Source: WTFV01 sp965203525 (lineage in GTDB: Bacteria > Acidobacteriota > Vicinamibacteria > Vicinamibacterales > UBA8438). From it: a DNA stretch of 64,000 nt. Shown piece by piece: positions 55,344-63,367 of this stretch. Both the position numbers and the translations under genes were made by a program. The stretch covers positions 3,596,001 to 3,660,000 of the forward strand of contig OZ241898.1 of assembly GCA_965203525.1 (NCBI GenBank). Direction: 5' to 3'. Under the pieces are notes generated by a model. It saw nothing but the letters and a program-made list of their open reading frames with translations. It had not been told where the DNA came from and did not search any database. Position 1 is the first letter of the stretch; each line of letters starts with the position of its first letter.

Positions 55344-57281
55344 GTCTTGGGTTACCGGGTCGGGCGAAAAAAATCCACGAAAGGGTGTGCAGGTACGGCG
55401 GCCACGTGCCGATACGTGGAGTATGGCGCGCAAGAACGATGACCGGAGCGGTTCGATGGGGCCCGGGCCTCAGCGGGACCCCCGGGACGTGCGGCGCATC
55501 GAACACCTCGAACGAGAAAAGGCGAAGCTGATCGAGGATCGGGACCACTGGAAGCGCCGCAGCGAGGACCTGCAGGGCCACAGCGAGGACCTGAAGCGCC
55601 GCATCGAGCGCCTGGAGAAGGAACTCGAGGCCGCGCGGCGCGCCGGACGCCGGCAGGCCGCCCCCTTCGCCAAGGACCGCCGGCAGGGAACCGGACGCCG
55701 CCCGGGGCGGCGCGCCGGCGCGGAGTACGGGAAGCAGGGAACCCGCCGGCCGCCGACCCGGGTGGACGAGACCCATGCGGCGCCCGCCCCGGAGACGTGC
55801 CCCGACTGCGGCGGCCACGTCGCCGTGGAGCGGGTGGCGGAGCAGTATCAGGAAGACGTGCCGGACGTGCGCCCCCTGGTGCGCCGCTTCGACGTCGAGG
55901 TGGGCCGTTGCGCGCAGTGCCGGCGGCGCGTGCAGGGCCGGCACCCCCTGCAGACCTCCGATGCGCTCGGCGCGGCCGGCGTGCAGTTGGGGCCGAACGT
56001 CGCCGCGCTGACCGCCGAGTTGCACACCGAGTCGGGCCTGCCGCTGGAGAAGACCGCCCGCGTGCTGCGGACCCGGTTCGGACTGCACGTGACCAAAGGC
56101 GGCCTGGTCCGACTGCTGCACCGCACGGCCGACGTGGCGGCGCCCGCGTATGCGGCGCTGTGCGAGCAGGTCCGTCGCAGCCCGGTGGTCACGCCCGACG
56201 AGACCGGCTGGCGCGTGGACGCGACCCGCCACTGGCTGTGGGCGTTCGCCACCCCGGAGACGACGGTGTACTCCATCTGCGCCGGCCGCGGGTTCGCCGA
56301 CGCGGCGGCGGTGCTCGGCGCCGACTTCGCGGGCGTGCTGGTGCGGGACGGATGGGCGGCGTATCGCGGCTTCGAGCACGCGCCCCACCAGACCTGCCTG
56401 GCGCATCTGCTGCGGCGCTGCAAGGACCTGCGGACCGATCATCCCGACAGCCCCTGGGCCGCCGCCGTGCAGACGGTCCTGCAGGACGCCCTCGCCCTGC
56501 GGACCCGCTGCAACGCTGGCGGCATCGGCGAGCACGGCCTCGCGTCGGCCCGCGGACGGCTCGAAGCCCGGCTCGGCCGGCTGATCGACGCCCCGCCGCC
56601 GCTGGCCCCCGCCGAGCGCTTCGCCAGGCACCTGACCCGCGAATTCGAGGCCGTGTTCCTCTTCCTGCGCGACCCGTCCCTCGACGCCACCAACTGGCGG
56701 GCCGAACACGCCATCCGACCCGCGGTGGTCACCCGCAAGGTCTGCGGCGGCAACCGCACCCGGCGCGGGGCCGACACCCAGCAGATCCTGGCCAGCGTCG
56801 TGCGCACCGCCCGCCAGCGACAGCTCGACCCCCGCGCCCTGTTCACCACGATGCTGCGCGCCCCCGAACCGGTCGTGCCCGAAGCCCTCGCCCTGCCGCC
56901 GCCTGCCTGACGGCCGGCGCGGGAACCACGCATCCGCCTTCCGCCCGGGCCCGCGCGGCCTACGACCCCGGACCGATACCCGCGGAAGCCGCGCCCCCGG
57001 CAAACCCCGGCCCGCTCGCCGCCATCTCGACGCCGGGCCGGCCGCAGCCGCCGCGCCGACGACAACGCCCGCAAGCAACCCGCCGCCGGGCGGGCCGATG
57101 TCCCGCCCCCGGGACCCGGCGGCGCATCGCAATACTTCCCATACGGCAGAACCCGTCCGCCAGAACGACAAAACTGTGTGCACGACGCAGCATCGTCAGG
57201 CCGTAACTTCCCCGAACGTCCGTTCTATTTCGCCCCGTGGCCATTGGCCAAATCGGTCCCGAACGCCCGGTAACCCAAGAC
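55344..57281 (+). mobile_element. Complete IS66-type insertion sequence
   Basis: The 1,938-bp element has 16-bp perfect terminal inverted repeats (GTCTTGGGTTACCGGG at 55344-55359; its complement at 57266-57281) and is flanked by a perfect 8-bp direct repeat CGTCTGGA at 55336-55343 and 57282-57289, the target length typical of IS66. It carries one transposase gene and none of the small accessory genes of larger IS66 members. Bases 56911-57265 inside it hold no gene I can support. Confidence 0.93.
55423..56910 (+). CDS. IS66-family transposase
   Basis: The 495-residue protein has an N-terminal coiled coil (about residues 20-75, leucine/glutamate heptads), a zinc-binding segment CPDCGG then CAQC, and a DDE core: Asp in TPDETGWRVD, Asp in VLVRDGWAAYRGF, and Glu in NWRAEHAIRP. 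The C-terminal KVCGGNRTRRGADTQQILAS is family-typical. The frame is uninterrupted and the element has intact ends, so it may be active. The ATG at 55423 is preferred to one 12 codons upstream. Confidence 0.92.
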   Translation: MARKNDDRSGSMGPGPQRDPRDVRRIEHLEREKAKLIEDRDHWKRRSEDLQGHSEDLKRRIERLEKELEAARRAGRRQAAPFAKDRRQGTGRRPGRRAGAEYGKQGTRRPPTRVDETHAAPAPETCPDCGGHVAVERVAEQYQEDVPDVRPLVRRFDVEVGRCAQCRRRVQGRHPLQTSDALGAAGVQLGPNVAALTAELHTESGLPLEKTARVLRTRFGLHVTKGGLVRLLHRTADVAAPAYAALCEQVRRSPVVTPDETGWRVDATRHWLWAFATPETTVYSICAGRGFADAAAVLGADFAGVLVRDGWAAYRGFEHAPHQTCLAHLLRRCKDLRTDHPDSPWAAAVQTVLQDALALRTRCNAGGIGEHGLASARGRLEARLGRLIDAPPPLAPAERFARHLTREFEAVFLFLRDPSLDATNWRAEHAIRPAVVTRKVCGGNRTRRGADTQQILASVVRTARQRQLDPRALFTTMLRAPEPVVPEALALPPPA

Positions 57282-57330
57282 CGTCTGGAAACCTGGCCTT
57301 GCACTCATCTGCAGAAATCACCATGGCCAC

Positions 57331-57897
57331 TTACCCGCTTGCGCGCGTCAACCACCGCCTCATCCGCTGTTCATTGCCGATCAATTTCATCTCGGTGGTC
57401 TCGCCGGTCGTAGTATCTTCCATAAAAAGAGAAACGGGGCCGTCCGAAGCTATCTCTACTTCAACGTCCAGGCCGTTGTTGTGCCATTCGAGCTGCAGCC
57501 CTCCTCGAACGGTAGGAACTACATCAGGACGATCGACACCGGGCGTGACATGTTCCAAAAGGAACTCCAGCGTTCGATGCAAGGCTGTTGCCGATACGGG
57601 ACTCGCATCGTAGGAGTTCCATCCTCCCGGCAGCGCCACCAGCTCGGCCACGCGTTCGATGACCGGCCTCAAGGTCTCAAGGACCGAGCGACTGACTTTC
57701 ACTGGAACAATTAGAAGTCGATCTCCTCGTCTTTGAAGAATCAGACCGGGTGGACGCGAATCGGCCGCCGGTGGCCAGACACCACCCTGCGCCAGGACAC
57801 CCGAGAAGTCAGGGGACATCGTCGACATCAGGACGGCGTCCCTGGTGAGGATGTCGTCACTATCGTCGTCATTGATGCCGATGAAGCTACCAGGCAT
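57331..57897 (-). CDS. Second cassette gene, unknown function
   Basis: A 188-residue protein I cannot name. Its central part has VAELVALPGGWNSYDASPVS, followed by a helical stretch, and then VVPTVRGGLQLEWHNNGLDV and a beta-rich end. The GGW-SY and GGxQLEWH motifs occur together in unnamed proteins that, in my experience, are found in accessory DNA. The start overlaps the TIGR04255 gene by 11 bases and the stop is six bases before the third gene, so this is the middle of a tight operon. Base composition is clearly lower in GC than the surrounding chromosome. Confidence 0.8.
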   Translation of the reverse strand: MPGSFIGINDDDSDDILTRDAVLMSTMSPDFSGVLAQGGVWPPAADSRPPGLILQRRGDRLLIVPVKVSRSVLETLRPVIERVAELVALPGGWNSYDASPVSATALHRTLEFLLEHVTPGVDRPDVVPTVRGGLQLEWHNNGLDVEVEIASDGPVSLFMEDTTTGETTEMKLIGNEQRMRRWLTRASG

Positions 57898-58756
57898 CTT
57901 TTCTCTCCCAGCTACGGTGCATCGTCTCGGTGGTCAGATCCGCGAAACCTCTGACGATCCACTTACGCGCCAGGTCAAAAAAGTCGAACGCGCCACCGAT
58001 TCCCGATCCGAGAGGAATCCCTCGCGCGCTCAAGTTCATCAACCACACGGGTTTCATGTCGCTGGTACTCCACGATGGTTGCGCCGCGACGTGGAGCCGC
58101 CCTACGGGATTGCCGTCCTGGCCGCGAATACAGAACCGCCACCGCAGTAGCGCATCCTCGGGCTCCGGCAGGAAAACGCTGCTCGACAAGGGGATCCAGT
58201 TTCTGAAGAGTCGCTCGACCTGGCCGTGACGCTCCCATGCCCCTGACTGCTCGATGTGATTTACGTAAGTAAGTTCACACTGTTTTACCGCGAGCGCACC
58301 CATCTTTTCGTCATTGATGAACCGTTCAAAATCCGATACTTCCTCCCGGAAGAGACCGCGAATCGTTTCGTACCGGGGATATGCTTGTTCTTGACCGACC
58401 TTGCGCCAGTTGTGAGCCAACCGGTCTTTCTGCACCTGCACGAGTTCCGTTTTCTGCTCGTTGAGGAACCAGACTCGAGGCGCAGGCGGCTTGTCTTCGA
58501 TGGAAACGTTCACACGAGGCGGCGATGGCGGGCCGAAACGTTCGAACTGCGGCGGTAGCGGCGGGTGCTCCTCGATTACGGAAAGCCGGTCACGATATCG
58601 CTGCCAGAGCAGCCCGACGTGAGCCGTCGTCAGACTGGAAATCGGTTCGAACTGCAACGACAGAACCACCTCGACCACCGGCGGCCTGTCGAAGTCGGGA
58701 AGACTCGGATCACGGAAAGCGCCCACGGCTGCGGACTGCGGTCTGTCAGAAGTCAA
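57887..58756 (-). CDS. TIGR04255 family protein, first gene of a three-gene cassette
   Basis: The 289-residue protein matches my memory of the sporadically distributed TIGR04255 family: N-terminal FDRPPVVEVVLSLQFEPIS, then HVGLLWQRYRDRLSVIEEHP, a middle segment with KQCELTYVNHIE, and a C-terminal domain ending near LARKWIVRGFADLTTETMH. The family function is unknown. It has no signal or membrane segment, so it should be cytoplasmic. The TTG at 58756 is chosen because a good promoter places the transcript start only about five bases upstream; a GTG ten codons in is an alternative. Composition is AT-rich for this genome (26 of 60 G+C at 58261-58320), pointing to transfer. Confidence 0.8.
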   Translation of the reverse strand: MTSDRPQSAAVGAFRDPSLPDFDRPPVVEVVLSLQFEPISSLTTAHVGLLWQRYRDRLSVIEEHPPLPPQFERFGPPSPPRVNVSIEDKPPAPRVWFLNEQKTELVQVQKDRLAHNWRKVGQEQAYPRYETIRGLFREEVSDFERFINDEKMGALAVKQCELTYVNHIEQSGAWERHGQVERLFRNWIPLSSSVFLPEPEDALLRWRFCIRGQDGNPVGRLHVAAQPSWSTSDMKPVWLMNLSARGIPLGSGIGGAFDFFDLARKWIVRGFADLTTETMHRSWERKDAW

Positions 58757-58767
58757 GGCTCTTCTTG

Positions 58768-58796
58768 ACTGTAGCAGGTGTTCAAGAACCCGTCAA
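58768..58796 (-). promoter_or_regulatory. Promoter of the three-gene cassette
   Basis: On the minus strand TTGACG (58796-58791), a 17-base spacer and TACAGT (58773-58768) form a good sigma-70 promoter. The start point would be near 58761, just ahead of the TTG at 58756. Confidence 0.7.
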
Positions 58797-59166
58797 CCAC
58801 GGGTGCTGGTTGTCCAGCGGCGGGCTCACAGGATTCCTGGACCGGCCATCCTCAGCGCAACCGACCCGCCAGAGTTCATCATGGTCTCCGCCAGACCGTG
58901 GAGCCGTCGCCCAGTGCGGTCCGCGACCTCCGCCACGTCGTCTTCGAAGGCCTCCGCCACCGACGTTCAACTCCACCGCAAAGACCCGTGTCGGCGCCCG
59001 CGCCGACACGGTCGAGCAGGGCGAAGGCAAGGCCTCGCGGCTGGGCATGTTCCGGGGGGCGGCAGTTTCCTGGACATCTCCGCCCCCGTCCGTGACCCGT
59101 CCCGGCGGACCGCGGCCGGATCGGTACACAGGTAGCAGTCCGAGGTAAAAGTCCTCGGTGTTCAGA
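58797..59166. other. Gene-poor stretch upstream of the cassette
   Basis: No recognisable gene. The best coding-like piece is a minus-strand frame at 58826-58960 (44 residues, with FEDDVAEVADRTGRRLHGLA), which starts with GTG and may be the end of a lost gene. The plus-strand open frames here are Pro/Arg-rich shadows. Confidence 0.5.
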
Positions 59167-59649
59167 TTGGAGTTGCCCCGGTTTCGTGGACACCTATCCT
59201 GTTGGGAGGAGGAGGTATCTGCGATGCCGAAATCGAGACCGCCGTATGCGGCGGAGTTCCGCCGGCAGATGGTCGAGCTGGTCCGGTCGGGGCGCACGCC
59301 GGAGGCCCTGGCGCGGGAGTTCGAGCCGTCGGCCCAGGCCATCCGGAATTGGGTGGCGTAGGCCGGCCGGGATGCCGGCGAGCGCACCGACGGCCTGCGC
59401 ACCGGGGAGCGTGAGGAGATGCGCCGGCTGCGTCGGGAGAACCGGCGGCTGCGGGAAGAGCGGGAGATCCTGGCAAAAGCCACGGCCTGGTTCGCGCGGG
59501 AGACCGGATCCGGGGGATCTACCGGTTCCTGAGCGCGAATCAGGCCCGTTTCCGGATCGCCACCATGGCCCGGGTGCTCGGTGTCTCCCCGAGCGGGTAC
59601 TATGCGTGGCGTCGGCGGGGTCCGTCCGCCCGGGCGCAGGCTGACGCGG
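59167..59649 (+). mobile_element. IS3-type element, 5' fragment 2
   Basis: This is a near-identical copy of the fragment at 54284-54770: same left end, same orfA and orfB start, and the same last bases (GCTGACGCGG). It is four bases shorter because of the A/G-rich stretch before orfA. In orfA a CAG codon has become TAG (59359-59361), so orfA is broken. Both ends of the shared sequence coincide with those of fragment 1. Confidence 0.85.
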
Positions 59650-59934
59650 CGGCGAGGTCTTCCATCAGCGGCGCCCCGGGGCGGATAGCGAGCGGTTCGA
59701 CGGCCGCGCATGTCGCCGGCGGCCCGTTCCGGAACCGGCGCCCCGGCCGCGCCTCCGCTCGAGACGCAACCAGGTTGAACCGGGGCGCCCCCAACACCCC
59801 GGATTCATTGACGCTTCCGCACCCGCGGACCGACGTCCGGATCTCGCGGATCGGCAACCGAAGCGGCGCGGCCGTTCCGGGATCGCAGACAGTGGACAAT
59901 CACCGGGCGCAGTTGGCGATGGGGGCAGGCAGCG

Positions 59935-60158
59935 ATGACCGAAGCGGACGAGACGACGACCGAGGGCGCGGCGACGGACGACGGCGAAGCGAGCGCGCGG
60001 TGCTGGCCGCGGCGTGGCGGACGCAGCACGACGAGGGGTGCTCGTGCGGCGCCTGGGAGGTGCGGGCGCTCACTGCCGACGAGCGGGCCGTGCTGCTGGG
60101 AAGAGAACTGACCCAGGCAGCCTCGCCCGGCCTGTCAGCCGGCCGGACGGGGCGCAGC
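59935..60158 (+). pseudogene. Possible frameshifted remnant of a small gene
   Basis: An ATG at 59935 opens MTEADETTTEGAATDDGEAS; the frame then turns Arg/Cys-rich, while the +2 frame continues with AVLAAAWRTQHDEGCSCGAW and EVRALTADERAVLLGRELTQ. A single frameshift near 60000 would join them into one acidic-to-helical protein of about 75 residues. I do not recognise it and the call is tentative. The rest of 59650-59934 shows nothing I can support. Confidence 0.25.
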
Positions 60159-60203
60159 GGCGTCAGCGCGAACGGGGCGCCCGGCGCCGTGACCGGCGCT
60201 TCG
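60159..60203. repeat. Right copy of the 45-bp direct repeat bounding the island
   Basis: It matches 54048-54092 at 43 of 45 positions in the same orientation and includes the stop codon and last 13 or so codons of the MmeI-like gene. Site-specific integration into a gene 3' end would leave such a pair, but no integrase gene is seen. Confidence 0.85.
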
Positions 60204-63123
60204 GCCCGGCCGCGGCGGCCAGCGGCGCCCGCAGGCGCTCGTAGAGCGCGAAGAGGTGCTCGACGCGCTCGCGCTCGGACGCGAAGCGCTTCCGGCGGTA
60301 GAGGCGGTCGACGGCGCGGTCCAGCGCGCGATGCGCCCGGCGGAGGTTCGGCGGCATCAGGTCGGGGTCGTACAGCTCGGCCAGCGTGGAGTCCGGGTGC
60401 GCGGCGCGGGCGTCGAGCACCGCCTGCGCCAGCGGCGCCAGCGCCGGGCGGTCCGCGTTGCCGTCCGGTCCGGCCGGCGCCGTCGTGGTGGCGGCGTCGC
60501 CCGACGCGGCGCCAGCGTCGAGCGGGCCGCGTTGCCGTTCGGTCCAGCCGGGCGGTGTCGGGAACGTGTTGTAGACGACGCCGACGGAGTACATGTAGTC
60601 GCTCTTCATGCGGCCTGTCACCGCCCGCGTCCAGGCCATGTGCATGGCGGAAGTGAGGAGCGCGAAGTCGGCGAGGGTCGCAGCGGGCAACAACCGGAGC
60701 TTGTTGCTGGGAATGGCCGGCGGCTCCAACCAACCGACGGGGACGTACTCGCGGCGTTCGGAGCTGACCTCCGGAATGACCAGGAACGGGCCGGTCGGCA
60801 GCACGTTCACGTGGTAGAGAGTGGGCGTCTCGGCCAGTTTCCGCGTCGGTTTGCTCTTGCTGGTCTGCCGGTAGGCGCGGACCGCGGCGATGCGCTCGCG
60901 GACGCGCGGCAGCCGGGCCAGCGCGCCGGGGGAGGCGTCGTGCAGGGCGAGGATCCAGCGCGCGCCGCCCCGCAGGTACTCGCGGGCGCCGACGAAGGGG
61001 CGCAGGAACGGCGCAGCGTCCGGCTCGGCGTCCAGAAAGGCGGACCGCTGCTCGGCGTCGAAGATGTAGTGCCCGTCGTCAATCGGTTTGGAGCCGGTGA
61101 GCAGTTGGCGCAGCCCGTTGATCGGCCGCCCCTCCTCCCGCACGACCAGGTGCGGATCGGCCAGTCCGCCGCCGTCGAACAGGTACGGCGTGATCGCGGC
61201 GTGGGCGCTTTCGAGCGGCTCGCCCTTCCCGTCCTCGTAGGAAAAGAGGCGCTTTCGGGTCGACCCGCGTTCGGCGGCGTCGAGGCCGATGATCGTCACG
61301 TGGACGTGCGCCACGCCGCGGGCGTCCGAGCCCCAGGCGAAGGTGCGGTGGGCGAAGGAGATCTCCAGGCGCTGGCGGTCGAACAGGATCGGCCAGAGCT
61401 GCGCCGCCTGCTCCCCCTGCGTGATCGAGTTGGTGGCCACGAAGCCGATGCGGGGCGGGAGGCTTCCGGGTGCGCGCGCCGGACGCGCAGGATCGGCAGG
61501 TCCTGCGAGCCGTGCGCGGGAGGCTTCCGGGTGCGCGCACCGGACGTACTCGCCGGCGCGGACGAACCACGCCGCCACGTAGTCGAGCGTCCCGCCGGCG
61601 CCGCCCAGGGCGGCGATGCGGCGCACCTGCGCCCGTTGCTCCGGCGACTGGTACTTCGCCCCGCCGAACGGCGGGTTGCCGAAGACGTAGTCGCATTCCT
61701 CCGGCGGCAGCACCTCCGCCCAGTCGATCTCCAGCGCGTCGGCGCAGCGGACGTTCGGCGACTTCTCGATCGGGATCCGCGCGTAGGTCAGGCCGAACTC
61801 CAGGCTCAGGCGGGCGTTCATGATGTGGTCCATCATCCACAGCGCGGTCGCCGCGATGCGGGCCGGGAACTCGCCGATCTCGATCCCGTGGAACTGATCG
61901 ACGTCGACCACCGAGAGCGTGTCGGCGATCAGGTCGAACTGGCCGCCGGGCCGCAGCTCCCGCAGCACCTCCATCTCCAGGGCGCGCAGCTCGCGGTAGG
62001 CGATGATGAGGAAGTTGCCGCAGCCGCACGCCGGATCGAAGAACCGCAGGGCGCCGAGCCGCTCCTGGAACCGGAGCAGATCCTGCACCGCGCGGCTGTC
62101 CGAGCGCGCCTTCAGCCGCGCGAACTCCGCCCGCAGATCGTCGAGGAACAGCGGCTCGATCACCTTCAGGATGTTCCGCTCGGTGGTGTAGTGCGCGCCG
62201 GCGGCGCGGCGGGCGGCCGGATCCATCACCGACTGGAACAGCGCGCCGAAGATGGCGGGCGAGATGGCGGTCCAGTCGAACCGGCCCGCGTCGAGCAGCG
62301 CCCGGCGCATCGGCGCGTCGAAGTCGGGGATCCGGATCGGCCCGGCGAACAGGTCGCCGTCGACGTAGGGGAAGCAGGCCAGATCCTCGTCCAGCTTCGC
62401 CTGCCGGCGGTCTTCCGGCGTGTCGAGCACCTGGAACAGCCGCGCCAGCCAGGGGCCGAGGTCGCTGCCGTCGGACGCCGTGCGCTCCTCGACGAACTGC
62501 AGGAAGACGTCGCGCGGCTCGAAGATCCCGGTGTCGTCGGCGAAGAGGCAGAAGACGATGCGGACCAGGAACAGCTCCAGGTCGCGGCCGTCGTAGCCGG
62601 ACGCCTCGAGCGCGTCGTGCAGCCGCGCGACCAGCTCCGACGCCTCGACGTTGACCGGGTCCTGATCGCGGAACGTCCGGCGCTGCACGCCGAGGACGAA
62701 GCCGAACTTCTCGACGTGCGCGGGCAGGTCGGCGAGGGCGAAGCGGGTCTCCTCGCGCTCGTCCCGGTCGAGCAGCTCGAAGGTCCGGAAATCGCACAGC
62801 AACTGGTAGCGGGGCCGGTCGCGCTCGGGCAGCGCGTCGAAGTAGGCGCCGGCCTGCCCGCGGGCGGCGGCCAGGTCGCGCCCGGCGCTCTTCTGCTCGA
62901 CCAGCAGGACGCCCGGCCAGAACAGGTCGATGAACCCGTGCGTGTCGTCGAGCCGCCGGACGTGCTCCTCGTAGCGCGCGACGGTGCGCCGCCGGACGCC
63001 GAAGATCTCGAAGAACTCGTTGTAGAAGCTGTGGGTCTCGCCCTTCTCGTAGGCGGCGTCGGCCCACTCGCGGGCGAACGCGGCGGCGCGCGACCGAATC
63101 TCGTTCCAGGACAGCCTCGTCAT
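60163..63123 (-). CDS. MmeI-like type IIL restriction-modification enzyme
   Basis: A single 986-residue chain joins nuclease, methyltransferase and target recognition. The PD-(D/E)xK nuclease appears as Asp66, nine residues, then Glu76-Gln-Lys78 (GFIDLFWPGVLLVEQK), the exact D-x9-ExK spacing of MmeI. Motif I is FFDPACGCGNFL from about residue 361 and motif IV is NPPFGG from about 483, marking an N6-adenine methyltransferase. The C-terminal SDYMYSVGVVYNTFP is also typical of the family. Recognition site unknown. Oddities: a 31-bp repeat lies inside the methyltransferase part, and the 3' end is one copy of the island repeat. The protein is slightly longer than MmeI, with an Arg-rich end. Confidence 0.9.
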   Translation of the reverse strand: MTRLSWNEIRSRAAAFAREWADAAYEKGETHSFYNEFFEIFGVRRRTVARYEEHVRRLDDTHGFIDLFWPGVLLVEQKSAGRDLAAARGQAGAYFDALPERDRPRYQLLCDFRTFELLDRDEREETRFALADLPAHVEKFGFVLGVQRRTFRDQDPVNVEASELVARLHDALEASGYDGRDLELFLVRIVFCLFADDTGIFEPRDVFLQFVEERTASDGSDLGPWLARLFQVLDTPEDRRQAKLDEDLACFPYVDGDLFAGPIRIPDFDAPMRRALLDAGRFDWTAISPAIFGALFQSVMDPAARRAAGAHYTTERNILKVIEPLFLDDLRAEFARLKARSDSRAVQDLLRFQERLGALRFFDPACGCGNFLIIAYRELRALEMEVLRELRPGGQFDLIADTLSVVDVDQFHGIEIGEFPARIAATALWMMDHIMNARLSLEFGLTYARIPIEKSPNVRCADALEIDWAEVLPPEECDYVFGNPPFGGAKYQSPEQRAQVRRIAALGGAGGTLDYVAAWFVRAGEYVRCAHPEASRARLAGPADPARPARAPGSLPPRIGFVATNSITQGEQAAQLWPILFDRQRLEISFAHRTFAWGSDARGVAHVHVTIIGLDAAERGSTRKRLFSYEDGKGEPLESAHAAITPYLFDGGGLADPHLVVREEGRPINGLRQLLTGSKPIDDGHYIFDAEQRSAFLDAEPDAAPFLRPFVGAREYLRGGARWILALHDASPGALARLPRVRERIAAVRAYRQTSKSKPTRKLAETPTLYHVNVLPTGPFLVIPEVSSERREYVPVGWLEPPAIPSNKLRLLPAATLADFALLTSAMHMAWTRAVTGRMKSDYMYSVGVVYNTFPTPPGWTERQRGPLDAGAASGDAATTTAPAGPDGNADRPALAPLAQAVLDARAAHPDSTLAELYDPDLMPPNLRRAHRALDRAVDRLYRRKRFASERERVEHLFALYERLRAPLAAAAGPKRRSRRRAPRSR
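61455..61546. repeat. Two 31-bp direct repeats inside the MmeI-like gene
   Basis: Copies at 61455-61485 and 61516-61546 share GCGGGAGGCTTCCGGGTGCG and differ at one base; offset 61. Since 61 is not a multiple of three, the copies are read in different frames (EYVRCAHPEASRAR, then PARAPGSLPPR), yet the gene remains open. Confidence 0.9.
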
Positions 63124-63149
63124 GCGCGTGGCGCGCGGCGGCCGGCTGT

Positions 63150-63367
63150 TCCGCGCAGGCCGCCTCCCTGATCAGGGTACTCGCCGCCGCGGCGCGAACG
63201 GCGCGCAACGCCGCCGCCAGCGCCGCGAGGACCGCGGCGGCGACGACGGCGGCGGTCGTCGCATACGCCGCCGGGTCGTGCGGACCGATCCCGAAGAGGT
63301 ACGGCTCGGCCAGCCGGGCGAAGACGGCCGCGGCGCCGACGCCCGCCGCGGCGCCGATCCGGTCCTG
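63150..63367 (-). pseudogene. C-terminal fragment of a second MacB/FtsX-type permease
   Basis: Directly after the TAG of the permease at the right edge, the same frame continues with GAAAGVGAAAVFARLAEPYLFGIGPHDPAAY, here given as GAAAGVGAAAVF, ARLAEPYLFGIGPHDPAAY and AALAAALRAVRAAAASTLIR. The LFGIGPHDPAAY region is the typical penultimate loop of these permeases. It lacks its own start and N-terminal domains, so it is a remnant of a duplicated permease, or the tail of a longer gene cut by the stop. Confidence 0.6.

Larger units (their letters stand above)
54953..57324 (-). pseudogene. Third cassette gene, split by the IS66-type element
   Basis: The 3' part (54953-55343) encodes DDVALLRRVPKWHVLYDKNR, then RPSSAAFEDD, GSPMSVYRRD, GHEGYGLVSFTAGHARS and NPLPEESAHAVVCGPKP. 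Removing the IS (55344-57281) and one target copy joins it in frame to a 35-base 5' part (57290-57324) that begins MVISADECKARFPDDPECA. The restored product has 141 residues. Its ATG lies six bases after the stop of the 188-residue gene. I know similar unnamed bacterial proteins with the VLYD and RPSSAAF motifs but no function. A GTG at 55315 could still make a 120-residue C-terminal piece. Confidence 0.82.
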
